Of a stretch of DNA of 64,000 bases, positions 8,531 to 17,357 are shown in pieces. The notes below the pieces were generated by a model. That model made no database searches. It had not been told where the DNA came from and saw only the letters and a program-made list of their open reading frames with translations. Made by a program: the position numbers and the translations under genes. Source of the stretch: an uncultured Collinsella sp. (GTDB taxonomy: Bacteria; Actinomycetota; Coriobacteriia; Coriobacteriales; Coriobacteriaceae); assembly GCA_902492235.1 (NCBI GenBank), contig CABUKS010000012.1, positions 1 to 64,000 of the forward strand, written 5' to 3'. The first letter of the stretch is position 1; every line of letters begins with the position of its first letter.

Positions 8531-8773
8531 ATGGACCGCTCCGAAATCTTCGACAAGATCGCCGAGGTCGCTGCTGACGTTCTGGGCGTCGATGTTGCCG
8601 AAATTAGCGAGGAGACCACCTTTGACGACCTCGATGCCAACTCGCTCGAGCGCCTGCAGCTGGTTACGGCTATCGAGGACGAGTTCAACCTCGAGATCGA
8701 TGACGAGACCCTGCTCTCGCTCAACTCTGTCGCCGACGCCGTCGACGCTATCGAAGCTGCCAAGGAGGCCTAA
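8531..8773 (+). CDS. acpP: Acyl carrier protein
   Basis: This acidic 80-residue four-helix protein carries the phosphopantetheine attachment serine at residue 38 (DANSLERLQL). The residue before it is Asn rather than the usual Asp of the DSL motif. Helix 2 (LERLQLVTAIEDEF) and the C-terminal VADAVDAIEA are typical. The start follows AGGAAGCGCT. It sits between plsX and rnc, as in many bacteria, and serves fatty acid synthesis and PlsX. Confidence 0.93.
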   Translation: MDRSEIFDKIAEVAADVLGVDVAEISEETTFDDLDANSLERLQLVTAIEDEFNLEIDDETLLSLNSVADAVDAIEAAKEA

Positions 8774-8776
8774 GTC

Positions 8777-9502
8777 TTGGCTTTATCCGACCGACTTACG
8801 CGCGCCCAGGAAATCCTGGGCCACGAGTTCAACAATAAGGTGCTGCTGCGCGCGGCGCTTACGCATCCCTCGGCAGTCGAGGGCCAGCCGGTTTCTGCCA
8901 GCTATGAGCGCCTTGAGTTCTTGGGCGATTCCATTTTGGGCGCTGTGGTCGCACGCTCCCTGTTTGAGTCCTATCCGGAGTTTGACGAGGGCAAGCTCAC
9001 GCGCTTGAAGGTGTCGCTTGTCTCGGGCGCTACGCTGTCCGAGGTTTCTCACGAGCTGGGCATCGACGACATCATCATCTTTGGTGCCTCCGAGACCGGT
9101 ACCGGTGCGCGCGGCCTGCATTCAGCCCTCGAGAACGTCTACGAGTCGCTCGTGGGAGCGCTGTACCTGGATGCCGGCTGGGATGCCGCGGCGGAGTTCA
9201 TTCACCGTACGCTTAAGCCGCATTTGGCTTCCGAGCGTGCCGAGCATCCTGCGAACCCCAAGTCGTTTTTGCAGGAGTGTGTGCAAGCCGACGGTCACGA
9301 GCCCCCGGCGTACAAGCTCGTTGGCTCTGAGGGCCCGGCGCATGCGCCCACCTTTACCGCCGTGGTTTTGATCGATGGTATTCGTCAGGGTCGCGGCTCC
9401 GGCTCCTCAAAGAAGGAAGCCGAGGGAGCCGCCGCGCTCGAAGCGCTCGACCGCATGGGTTACACCACCAACGGCGTGATTCTGAATAAGAAGCACGTGT
9501 AA
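8777..9502 (+). CDS. rnc: Ribonuclease III
   Basis: RNase III of 241 residues cuts double-stranded RNA in rRNA and mRNA processing. The nuclease domain carries the signature ERLEFLGDSIL (residues 44-54). The C-terminal dsRBD spans about 160-235 with KKEAEGAAA. The TTG start follows AAGGAGG. The second active-site segment reads LENVYESLVGALYLD, placing Asn120 where most family members have the metal-binding Asp (E. coli D114), while Glu123 (E117 equivalent) is kept. It starts 3 bp after acpP and precedes smc by 10 bp. Confidence 0.95.
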   Translation: MALSDRLTRAQEILGHEFNNKVLLRAALTHPSAVEGQPVSASYERLEFLGDSILGAVVARSLFESYPEFDEGKLTRLKVSLVSGATLSEVSHELGIDDIIIFGASETGTGARGLHSALENVYESLVGALYLDAGWDAAAEFIHRTLKPHLASERAEHPANPKSFLQECVQADGHEPPAYKLVGSEGPAHAPTFTAVVLIDGIRQGRGSGSSKKEAEGAAALEALDRMGYTTNGVILNKKHV

Positions 9503-9512
9503 GCGAGGAACC

Positions 9513-12500
9513 GTGTATCTCAAGTCCCTCACGCTCAAAGGGTTCAAGTCGTTTGCCGACCGTGCCCATATGACGTTTGAGCCGGGCCTGACCGTCATCG
9601 TCGGTCCAAACGGCTCGGGAAAATCGAACATCTCCGACTCCATCCTGTGGGTCCTGGGCGAGCAGAGCGCCAAGCAGCTGCGCGGCCAGGCCATGGAGGA
9701 TGTCATCTTCTCGGGCTCGTCAGCGCGCAAGCCTGTGGGTGTCGCCGAGGTCACGCTGGTGCTCGATAACTCGGACCATATGTTGCCTGTCGATTTTGAC
9801 GAGGTCGCCATTACCCGTCGCATGTATCGCTCGGGCGAAAGCGAGTACCTCATCAACTCGAGTCCGTGCCGCCTGATGGACATTCAGGACATCCTGCACG
9901 ATTCGGGCCTGGGCAAGGATACGCATTCCATCATCAGCCAGGGCAAGCTCGACGCCATTTTGCAGAGCCGCCCCGAGGAGCGCCGCGCCCTTATCGAGGA
10001 GGCCGCCGGCATTTCCAAGCACAAGCGCCGCAAGGAGCGTGCGCTCAAAAAGATTAAGTCGATGGACGAGCACCTGACGCGTGCTCGCGACATCAATAAG
10101 GAAATCGCCCGTCAGCTGCGACCGTTGGAGCGTCAGGTCGATCGCGCGCGCAAGTACAAAGAGCTGTCCTCGCGCGCGAACGAGCTTACGCAGATGCTAG
10201 CCGTCGATGAGCTGCGTTCGCTGCAGTCGCAGTGGAACGACCTGGAGAGCCGCTCCAAGGAGGGCGCGGCCGAGCTGGAGCTTGCGCAGTACCGCATGGG
10301 CGAAAAGGAGCGTGAGCTCGAGAAGCTCCAGGTTATGCTCGAGGAAAAGGGCCTGTTTGTGGGCGATCTGGGCGAGCAGCGCCGTCATATGCAAGATGTG
10401 GTCGGTCGCATTAACTCCGACATGCGCCTGCTCGAGGAAAAGGGCCACAACATGGTGTCACGCCTGTCTGACATGCGCGGGCAGATTTCGAGCTCCGAGC
10501 ATCAGCGACGTCGCGTGGTCGAGGAGCTTGAGGACGCGCGTGCGCAGCTTGAGGAAGTGACCGGTGCGCACATGCAGGCCCAGGAGGACGTTGACGCCGC
10601 TGGCCCTGCCGCCGCCGAGCTCCACGAGCGGCGCGTGGCGCTCGACAATCAGATATCGCAGCTTACGCGTGAGCAACGCGATGTGCAGCGCGTGACCGAC
10701 AACGCCGCGCTCGAGCTCGCCAAGGTGAAGGACTCGCTGAGCAATGCCGAGGTCGAGGACAACATGTATGCCTCGCGCCTGGAGCAGATCGACGAGCAGC
10801 TCGAGGAGGTCATGGCTTCGCTCGAGAGCCGTCGCGACCGCGCCGAGGAGCTTGAGGGCGCTCTTGAGGAAGCGCGCCAGGCTCAGGTCGATGCGCGTGA
10901 GGCCACCGAGACGGCACGCGCGGCCCTGAAGGACCTGCGTGCCCGTGAGAGCGAGGCACGCAACAAGTTATCCGAGGTGCGCTCGGAGCTTGCCAGCCAA
11001 AAGAAACTCGATGCCCGCATGGCCGACAGCTCGCCGCTCGTGAGCCGTCTGGTGGGTGCGCTGGGCGACGATGTCTTGGGTCGTCTGGGCGACGTGCTGG
11101 AGGCCCCGCGCGAGCTTGAGGGCCTGGTTGAGCAATTGCTCGCCGGCGATATCGATGCGCTGCTGTTTGATGACGCCGCCACGCTTGAGCGTGCCGGTCG
11201 TGCGGCTCTGGACCAAAAGAAGGCCTCGGGCGAGGCACTGCTGGTGGCGCGCGGCGTGAGCGGCTCTACCGCCGCTGAGGGCGCCTCCGGTACCCGTCTG
11301 GTTGATCGTCTGTCCGTGCGCGCAGGCTACGGTCCCGTCGTCGAGGCGCTGCTCGGCGGCTATTACGTCGTTGACGATCTTGCTGCCGCGCTGTCGGCGC
11401 CGGTCGTTGAAGGCGTGACTTACGTGACCCCCGATGGCGCCCGCGTCGCCTGCGGCGGCCTGGTGCGCGTGGGGCTTGATGCCGGCGAGGCTTTGGGTGC
11501 CTTGGAGCGCAAGCGCCGCATCCGTGAGCTCGAGGGCCTGGAACCCGATCTGGCTGCCATCTTTGAGCATGCTTCGGACCAAGTCGTCGAGGCCAACGTT
11601 GCCGTCGAGGAGGCCCGTGCCGCCGAGGGCGATGCCGCCGGTGAGATCGCCCGTCTTGAGGGCGAGCGCCGCTCGCTGCTCTCCGAGATCGGCCGCTTGG
11701 AGCAAAGCGCCAACAATGCCGAGGTCGAGCGCGTGCGCATCTCCAAGCGCCGCGTGCAGGCTGCCGAGGCCGTTCGTGCCGCGCGCCCGCGCGTTGACGA
11801 GCTCACCCGTTCGCGTGACGAGGCGCGTGCACAGGCAAGCGACCTGGGTCTCCAGATTGCCGAGGCCAACGATGAGCTCGATCGCGTTCGCCGTGACGAT
11901 TCCGAGGCCGCCGGTAAGCTCGCCGATGCCAAGGTGCGCCTGGCCCAGACGAGCGAGCGCCTGCGTTCGCTGAAGGGCCGCGTGCCCGACCTTGAGCAAC
12001 GTCTTGAGGGCATCGACCGTCGTATCCGCGGAACACGCCAGGCTTCGCGCTCGCTCGAGCTGCTGCGCCTGCGCGTCGACCCCATGCACGAACGCTATTC
12101 TGCCCTGTTGGAACGCGCATCGGATTGGGCAGCGCGCCTGCGTGACCAGGCCTCTCTGGAAGAGGCGGACTCCGCTTCGCTCAAGAAGACCATCGAGGAT
12201 GCCAAGGCGGAGGTTGCCCGTGCCAAGGAGCGGGTTGATGCCGCCACGGCGACGCAAAATGAGTTCAAGGTTGCGCGCGGCAAGCTCGAGGTTCAGGTCG
12301 AGGCGGCCATCAAGGCCATTACCGCCGATGGCACCACGGTACTCGAGGAAGCGCTCATGCTTCCTGCTCCCACGGACCGCGATGCCGCCGAGCGCGAACT
12401 CAACCAGCTTGTGCGCCAGATCAACAACCTTGGTCCCGTTAACCAAGTTGCCATGGAGGAGTACGAGCAGCTTAAGCGCCGCGCCGACTACATCGAGGAA

Positions 12501-13049
12501 CAGCTGGCCGATCTGGAGAGCGCGCGCAAGGCGCTCACCAAGATCACGGTGGCCATTGATCGTAAGATGCGCAAGGCGTTCCTGGTGACGTTTGAGAAGG
12601 TCGACGCGAATTTCCGCGAGATTTTTGCCATGCTCTTCCCGGGTGGTCAGGCTCATCTGGAGATGACCGATCCCGAGCATCCGGCCGAGACGGGCATTGA
12701 GGTCGTGGCACAGCCGCGCGGCAAGCGCATCACCAAGATGATGCTCATGTCGGGCGGCGAGAAGAGTCTGACGGCGCTCGCCCTGCTCTTTGCCGTGTAC
12801 CGTACGCGCACGGTGCCGTTCTATGTGCTGGACGAGGTTGAGGCGGCGCTCGACGACGCCAACCTGTCCAAGCTCATCGGCGCCCTCGATGTGTTGCGTT
12901 CCGATACGCAGCTCTTGGTCATTTCGCATCAGCGCCGTACTATGGAGGACGCTGACGTCCTCTATGGCGTCTCGATGCAAGCCGACGGCGTCAGTCGCGT
13001 CGTCTCGCAAAAACTCGATCGCGAAACCGGAAAGGTCGTGAATGCATAA
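9513..13049 (+). CDS. smc: Chromosome segregation ATPase SMC
   Basis: This full-length SMC has 1178 residues. The N-terminal head has Walker A GPNGSGKS (about residues 31-38). Two long coiled-coils, rich in Glu, Arg and Ala, flank the hinge at about 490-640. The C-terminal head has the ABC signature LMSGGEKSLTALALL (about residue 1080) and Walker B FYVLDEVEAALDD. It forms the condensin ring with ScpA and ScpB, which are not in this window. The GTG start follows GCGAGGA. Its stop overlaps the ftsY start (TAATG). Confidence 0.97.
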   Translation: MYLKSLTLKGFKSFADRAHMTFEPGLTVIVGPNGSGKSNISDSILWVLGEQSAKQLRGQAMEDVIFSGSSARKPVGVAEVTLVLDNSDHMLPVDFDEVAITRRMYRSGESEYLINSSPCRLMDIQDILHDSGLGKDTHSIISQGKLDAILQSRPEERRALIEEAAGISKHKRRKERALKKIKSMDEHLTRARDINKEIARQLRPLERQVDRARKYKELSSRANELTQMLAVDELRSLQSQWNDLESRSKEGAAELELAQYRMGEKERELEKLQVMLEEKGLFVGDLGEQRRHMQDVVGRINSDMRLLEEKGHNMVSRLSDMRGQISSSEHQRRRVVEELEDARAQLEEVTGAHMQAQEDVDAAGPAAAELHERRVALDNQISQLTREQRDVQRVTDNAALELAKVKDSLSNAEVEDNMYASRLEQIDEQLEEVMASLESRRDRAEELEGALEEARQAQVDAREATETARAALKDLRARESEARNKLSEVRSELASQKKLDARMADSSPLVSRLVGALGDDVLGRLGDVLEAPRELEGLVEQLLAGDIDALLFDDAATLERAGRAALDQKKASGEALLVARGVSGSTAAEGASGTRLVDRLSVRAGYGPVVEALLGGYYVVDDLAAALSAPVVEGVTYVTPDGARVACGGLVRVGLDAGEALGALERKRRIRELEGLEPDLAAIFEHASDQVVEANVAVEEARAAEGDAAGEIARLEGERRSLLSEIGRLEQSANNAEVERVRISKRRVQAAEAVRAARPRVDELTRSRDEARAQASDLGLQIAEANDELDRVRRDDSEAAGKLADAKVRLAQTSERLRSLKGRVPDLEQRLEGIDRRIRGTRQASRSLELLRLRVDPMHERYSALLERASDWAARLRDQASLEEADSASLKKTIEDAKAEVARAKERVDAATATQNEFKVARGKLEVQVEAAIKAITADGTTVLEEALMLPAPTDRDAAERELNQLVRQINNLGPVNQVAMEEYEQLKRRADYIEEQLADLESARKALTKITVAIDRKMRKAFLVTFEKVDANFREIFAMLFPGGQAHLEMTDPEHPAETGIEVVAQPRGKRITKMMLMSGGEKSLTALALLFAVYRTRTVPFYVLDEVEAALDDANLSKLIGALDVLRSDTQLLVISHQRRTMEDADVLYGVSMQADGVSRVVSQKLDRETGKVVNA

Positions 13050-13966
13050 TGGGATTCTTTGACGCTCTCTCGCGCGGACTTGAGCGCAGCCGCGAGGCAC
13101 TCAACGAGGTCTTCTACTTTGGCGGCGAGGTCGACGAGGACTTTTGGGAGGACCTTGAGGACACCCTCGTTATGGGTGACATGGGCGCCGAGGTCGCCAT
13201 CAAGGTCTCCGATGACCTGCGCGATGCCGCGGCCAAGAAGAACCTCAAGACCGCCCCGCAACTCCGTCGCGCCCTGGCCGAGCAGCTCGAGCAGCACTTT
13301 GTGCCCATCGAGCGCGATCCGTTCTCCGATACGCCGAGCTGCGTGCTGTTTGTGGGCATTAACGGTGCCGGCAAGACCACGACGGTTGGCAAGATTGCGA
13401 GCGCCATGGCCGCCCGCGGCAAGAACGTGGTGATCGGTTCGGCCGACACCTTCCGCGCCGCCGCCATCGAGCAGCTCGATGTGTGGGGCCAGCGCGCCGG
13501 CGTCCCCGTCATCAAGCGCGATCGCGGCTCCGATCCGGCAAGTGTTTGCTACGACGTGCTCGACGAGGCCGACAAGCGCGGCAGCGACCTTGTGCTCATC
13601 GATACCGCCGGTCGTCTGCACACGAGCCCCGAGCTCATGCGCGAGCTTGCCAAGGTGGTCAATGTGACCCGTAAGCGCGCCGCCAATATGGCCGCCGGCC
13701 CCATGCCCGTCTATGTCGTGCTCGTGATCGATGCCGCAACGGGCCAAAACGGCCTCAACCAGGCGCTCGAGTTTAACGAGGCGCTTGGCCTGGACGGTAT
13801 TATCATGACAAAGCTCGACGGCACGGCAAAGGGCGGTATCGCCATGGCCGTGGCCGAGAAGCTCAAGCTCCCGATCCTGCGCGTGGGCGTGGGCGAGCAG
13901 GTCGATGACCTTCAGGAGTTCAATGCCAAAGATTTCTGCCGCGCCCTGGTGGGCGAGTCCAATTAA
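13049..13966 (+). CDS. ftsY: Signal recognition particle receptor FtsY
   Basis: FtsY of 305 residues docks the SRP at the membrane. The NG domain shows GINGAGKTTT (about residues 104-113), ADTFRAAAIEQL, DTAGR, and TKLDGTAKGG. The acidic A domain is very short: it starts directly with MGFFDALSRGLERSREAL, so membrane binding must rest on this amphipathic N-terminal helix, as in other short actinobacterial or Gram-positive forms. It overlaps smc and lies 10 bp before ffh, its partner GTPase. Confidence 0.96.
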   Translation: MGFFDALSRGLERSREALNEVFYFGGEVDEDFWEDLEDTLVMGDMGAEVAIKVSDDLRDAAAKKNLKTAPQLRRALAEQLEQHFVPIERDPFSDTPSCVLFVGINGAGKTTTVGKIASAMAARGKNVVIGSADTFRAAAIEQLDVWGQRAGVPVIKRDRGSDPASVCYDVLDEADKRGSDLVLIDTAGRLHTSPELMRELAKVVNVTRKRAANMAAGPMPVYVVLVIDAATGQNGLNQALEFNEALGLDGIIMTKLDGTAKGGIAMAVAEKLKLPILRVGVGEQVDDLQEFNAKDFCRALVGESN

Positions 13967-13976
13967 GGAGTGACTA

Positions 13977-15452
13977 GTGTTTGATTCTCTGAGCGATCGC
14001 CTCAACGACACATTTGACCGCCTGCGCGGCAAGGGTAAACTGACCGAGGCCGATATCACCTCGGCCATGCGCGACATTCGCATGGCGCTGCTCGAGGCCG
14101 ACGTCAACTTTAAGGTCGTCAAGGAGTTTGTCGCCAAGACCAAGGAGCGCTGCATGACCGCCGAGGTCATGGAGTCGCTGTCGCCGGCGCAAAACGTCGT
14201 CAAGATTGTGCTCGACGAGCTCACTGAGATGCTCGGCTCCACCGAGAGCAAGCTCGTCTTTAGCAACCGTATTCCCAACGTCATCATGCTCGTGGGCCTC
14301 CAGGGCTCCGGTAAGACCACGGCGGCCGTAAAGCTGGCCTACCTGCTCAAGAAGCAGGGCCGCTCGCCGCTGCTCGCCGCGTGCGACGTCTACCGTCCCG
14401 CTGCTGCCGACCAGCTTGCCACGCTCGGTGGCGAGATCGGCGTTCCGGTCTTCCGCGGTGACGGCGAGCACCCGGTCGATATCGCCAAGGGCGCCATCCA
14501 GGAGGCTGTCGACCACCTGCGCGACGTGGTCATTGTCGATACCGCCGGTCGTCTGCAGATCGACGAGCAGATGATGCAGGAGGCCGTGGACATCAAGAAG
14601 GCCGTCAAGCCCGATCAGGTGCTGATGGTCGTCGATGCCATGACCGGCCAGGATATTGTTAACGTCGTCTCGACCTTCGCCGAGTGCACCGACTTTGACG
14701 GCGTGATCATCTCCAAGCTCGACGGCGACGCCCGTGGTGGCGGCGCGCTTTCCGTGCGCCAGGTGACCGGCAAGCCCATCAAGTTCGTGAGCATGGGCGA
14801 GAAGCCCGATTCGCTGGAGCCGTTCTATCCCGACCGTATGGCCAAGCGAATCTTGGGCATGGGCGATGTTGTCGGCATCATCGAGAAGGCCCAGGAGGCC
14901 GCCGATGCCGAGCAGCTCGAGGCCGCCGAGCGCATGCTGCGCGAAGGCTTTACCATGAACGATATGCTCGACCAGATGAAGGCCGTCAAGAAGATGGGCG
15001 GCATGAAGGGCATTCTGGGTATGCTTCCCGGTGGCCAGCGCGCGCTCAACCAGATGGGCGGCAACCTGGACGAGGGCATCTTCGACAAGAACGAAGCCAT
15101 CATCATGTCGATGACCAAGGAGGAGCGCCTGCGTCCCTCCATCATCAACGGCCAGCGCCGCGCCCGCATCGCCAAGGGCGCCGGCGTGACCCCCACCGAG
15201 GTCAATAGCCTTATGAAGCAGTGGGGCGAGATGAATAAGATGATGGGCCGCATGCGCACGATGGCCAATCAGGCACAGGCCGGCGGCAAAAAGGGCAAAA
15301 AGGGCAAGAAGGGTAAAAAGATGCGCATGCCCAATATTCCCGGTCTGGATGCCATGGGTCTGGGCGGCATGGGCGGCCTGGGTACGGGCGGTCCCAAGTC
15401 CGATATGGACCTGCTGCGCCAGATGGAAGCGCAGATGCGTAATAAGAAGTAA
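13977..15452 (+). CDS. ffh: Signal recognition particle protein Ffh
   Basis: Ffh (491 residues) binds signal sequences and 4.5S RNA. The NG domain has GLQGSGKTT (about 107-115), CDVYRPAAADQL, DTAGR and SKLDGDARGG. The Met-rich M domain (about 325-435) includes a GGMKGILGMLPGG finger-loop region. The C-terminal tail contains a Lys/Gly block followed by a Gly/Met-rich stretch. The GTG start is preceded by AAGGAG at the end of ftsY. No ffs gene was identified in the window. Confidence 0.96.
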   Translation: MFDSLSDRLNDTFDRLRGKGKLTEADITSAMRDIRMALLEADVNFKVVKEFVAKTKERCMTAEVMESLSPAQNVVKIVLDELTEMLGSTESKLVFSNRIPNVIMLVGLQGSGKTTAAVKLAYLLKKQGRSPLLAACDVYRPAAADQLATLGGEIGVPVFRGDGEHPVDIAKGAIQEAVDHLRDVVIVDTAGRLQIDEQMMQEAVDIKKAVKPDQVLMVVDAMTGQDIVNVVSTFAECTDFDGVIISKLDGDARGGGALSVRQVTGKPIKFVSMGEKPDSLEPFYPDRMAKRILGMGDVVGIIEKAQEAADAEQLEAAERMLREGFTMNDMLDQMKAVKKMGGMKGILGMLPGGQRALNQMGGNLDEGIFDKNEAIIMSMTKEERLRPSIINGQRRARIAKGAGVTPTEVNSLMKQWGEMNKMMGRMRTMANQAQAGGKKGKKGKKGKKMRMPNIPGLDAMGLGGMGGLGTGGPKSDMDLLRQMEAQMRNKK

Positions 15453-15472
15453 CGACTAGTTGAGTCGTGTAT

Positions 15473-15512
15473 GGCGAAGGCCGCCTGGATGGTATTCCAG
15501 GCGGCCTTCGCC
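15473..15512. terminator. Bidirectional hairpin between ffh and the DUF134 gene
   Basis: A perfect 16-bp stem at 15473-15488 and 15497-15512 has an 8-nt loop. It lies between two convergent genes. There is no T run on the + strand, so it may act as a stability hairpin or a weak terminator. Confidence 0.65.
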
Positions 15513-15568
15513 GGTATTTCGCTGGTTGTCGCACGCGTGGAAGTGCGTTCTCGACGAGGTGCTTGCCG

Positions 15569-16333
15569 CTAGTGACAGCCGCAGCCTTCGTGCCCGTCAT
15601 GGTCGTGGTGACCGTTGCAGCCACAGGACTCGCCATGCTCATGGGAATGCTCGTGGTCGTGACCGTGGCAGCCGCAGGTGGCCTCGCCGTTCTGTGCGAG
15701 CGTGCCGGCGATAAGGGCCTCGACGCACGCATCGCAGCTGCCCTGGGCTCCCGCATAGACGGTGATACCGGCTTGGGCAAGCGCGTTGATAGCGCCACCG
15801 CCGATGCCGCCGCAGATGAGTGTGTCCACGTCGCCATTGGCGAGCAGACCCGCCAGCGCGCCGTGACCGGTGCCGCCGGTGCCCACGACCTGCTCGTTGA
15901 GCACCTTGCCGTCCTGGATGTCATAGATCTTGAACTGCTCGCTGCGGCCAAAGTGCATAAAGATGTTGCCGTTGTCGTACGTCGTTGCCACCCTCATGGT
16001 GTCGACCTCCTTTGCTGGCCATACGGCCGTCGTTGTGGTGATGGGGGAGTACGCGATATTGCCGTCCTTGATACTCAGCGCGCGCCCGTTGACCAGCGCG
16101 TTTGCCACCTTGCGATGTGCGCGGCTGCAGATTGCCGCCACCGTGGCGCGGGCAATGCCCATGTGCTGGGCGACTGCCTCTTGGTTAAGGCCTTCCAAGT
16201 CGCACAGGCGTAGCGCCTCGAGCTCGTCGACTGTCATATCGATGGCGTCTCCGCTCACCAGGCCATCGGGGGTAAAACCGCGATATTCGGGGATGATCCC
16301 AACACGGCGCAATTTTTCGCGTCTTCCTGCCAT
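15569..16333 (-). CDS. DUF134 HTH protein fused to a NifX/NifB-like domain with a His/Cys-rich tail
   Basis: This 254-residue protein has three parts. Residues 1 to about 95 match DUF134, a sigma-region-4-like helix-turn-helix (LEGLNQEAVAQHMGIARATV). Residues about 115-218 match the dinitrogenase iron-molybdenum cofactor (NifX/NifB C-terminal) fold, with HFGRSEQF and ICGGIGGGAINAL. The last 35 residues are a Cys/His-rich tail with many CGCH and HDHEH units, suited to metal binding. The ATG at 16333 follows AAGGAG. Two TCATATGTCA-type palindromes flank its promoter. I infer a metal- or cofactor-responsive autoregulator; no nitrogenase gene is nearby, and Coriobacteriia generally do not fix nitrogen. 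Confidence 0.82.
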   Translation of the reverse strand: MAGRREKLRRVGIIPEYRGFTPDGLVSGDAIDMTVDELEALRLCDLEGLNQEAVAQHMGIARATVAAICSRAHRKVANALVNGRALSIKDGNIAYSPITTTTAVWPAKEVDTMRVATTYDNGNIFMHFGRSEQFKIYDIQDGKVLNEQVVGTGGTGHGALAGLLANGDVDTLICGGIGGGAINALAQAGITVYAGAQGSCDACVEALIAGTLAQNGEATCGCHGHDHEHSHEHGESCGCNGHHDHDGHEGCGCH

Positions 16334-16347
16334 GCGCACTCCTTATC

Positions 16348-16359
16348 TGACATATGTCA
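16348..16359. promoter_or_regulatory. Operator-like palindrome 1 (TGACATATGTCA)
   Basis: This perfect 12-bp palindrome lies just downstream of the -10 of the DUF134 gene, over the expected transcription start, a position that would block initiation. Confidence 0.6.
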
Positions 16360-16364
16360 ACAAT

Positions 16365-16392
16365 AGAATAGCGAACGTGCCGATTTGCGCAA
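16365..16392 (-). promoter_or_regulatory. Promoter of the DUF134-NifX-like gene
   Basis: Read on the - strand, TTGCGC (16392-16387) and TATTCT (16370-16365) are 16 bp apart. Operator-like palindromes lie on both sides. Confidence 0.6.
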
Positions 16393-16401
16393 GGAATTTC
16401 C

Positions 16402-16413
16402 GTCATATGTCAG
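16402..16413. promoter_or_regulatory. Operator-like palindrome 2 (GTCATATGTCAG)
   Basis: TCATATGTCA repeats the core of palindrome 1, 54 bp away and just upstream of the -35 of the - strand promoter. It also lies about 90 bp before thyA, so the regulator could touch both transcripts. Confidence 0.55.
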
Positions 16414-16499
16414 AAAATGAGGGCTTATGTTTGGGCTGTGGGGCCGCGTGCGCCTGGGCTACAATAAATCTCGCTTGTAGGCGACTGACAGGAGGGTCA

Positions 16500-17348
16500 A
16501 TGAGCAAGGCTGATCAACAGTTTGTAACCATGTGCCGCGATATCTTGGACCATGGCACCACCACCGAGGGCCAAAAGGTCCGCCCGGTGTGGGAGGACGG
16601 CACCCCTGCCTATACCATTAAAAACTTTGGCGTCACGGCGCGCTACGACCTGCGCGAAGAGTTCCCTGCGCTCACCCTGCGCCGCACGGCTCTTAAGTCT
16701 GCGATGGACGAGATCCTGTGGATCTATCAAAAGAAGTCTAATAACGTCCACGATCTTAATAGCCATATTTGGGACGAGTGGGCCGACGAGACTGGCTCCA
16801 TCGGCAAGGCCTACGGGTACCAAATTGGCCAGAAAAGCCATTATGCCGAGGGCGATTTCGACCAGATGGACCGCGTGCTGTACGACCTCAAGAACACGCC
16901 GTATAGCCGTCGCATTATGACGAATACCTATGTGTTCAGCGACTTGTCCGAGATGCACCTGTATCCGTGCGCGTACAGCGTGACGTATAACGTGACGCAG
17001 CGTCCGCAGGACGACAAGCCAACGCTCAATATGATTCTCAACCAGCGCAGCCAGGACATTTTGGCCGCGAACAACTGGAATGTGTGCCAGTACGCCATCT
17101 TGCTGATGATGGTCGCACAGTCGGTCGATATGATTCCGGGTGAGCTGCTGCATGTGATTGCCGATGCCCACATTTACGACCGCCACGTCGATATCGTCCG
17201 TGAGCTTATCGAGCGCCCGCAGTTTGCGGCGCCCAAGGTAACGCTGAACCCCGACGTGCACGATTTCTATGCGTTTACGACCGATGACCTGATCGTGGAG
17301 GGCTACGAGCACGGTCCGCAGGTCAAGAACATCCCCATTGCGGTGTAG
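16500..17348 (+). CDS. thyA: Thymidylate synthase ThyA
   Basis: ThyA of 282 residues methylates dUMP to dTMP using methylene-tetrahydrofolate. The catalytic cysteine lies in LYPCAYSVTYN (about residues 155-165). The phosphate-binding QRSQD and the segment NNWNVCQYAILLMM follow. This is the subtype with PCAY rather than PCH at the active site. AGGAGGG precedes the ATG. A TACAAT -10 candidate lies at 16460-16465. The next gene, 9 bp away, is dihydrofolate reductase, which recycles the dihydrofolate product. Confidence 0.95.
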   Translation: MSKADQQFVTMCRDILDHGTTTEGQKVRPVWEDGTPAYTIKNFGVTARYDLREEFPALTLRRTALKSAMDEILWIYQKKSNNVHDLNSHIWDEWADETGSIGKAYGYQIGQKSHYAEGDFDQMDRVLYDLKNTPYSRRIMTNTYVFSDLSEMHLYPCAYSVTYNVTQRPQDDKPTLNMILNQRSQDILAANNWNVCQYAILLMMVAQSVDMIPGELLHVIADAHIYDRHVDIVRELIERPQFAAPKVTLNPDVHDFYAFTTDDLIVEGYEHGPQVKNIPIAV

Positions 17349-17357
17349 GTGGCACTC

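Noticed and set aside
15467..16213. 248-residue + strand frame
   Set aside because: It is the shadow of the DUF134-NifX-like gene on the opposite strand.
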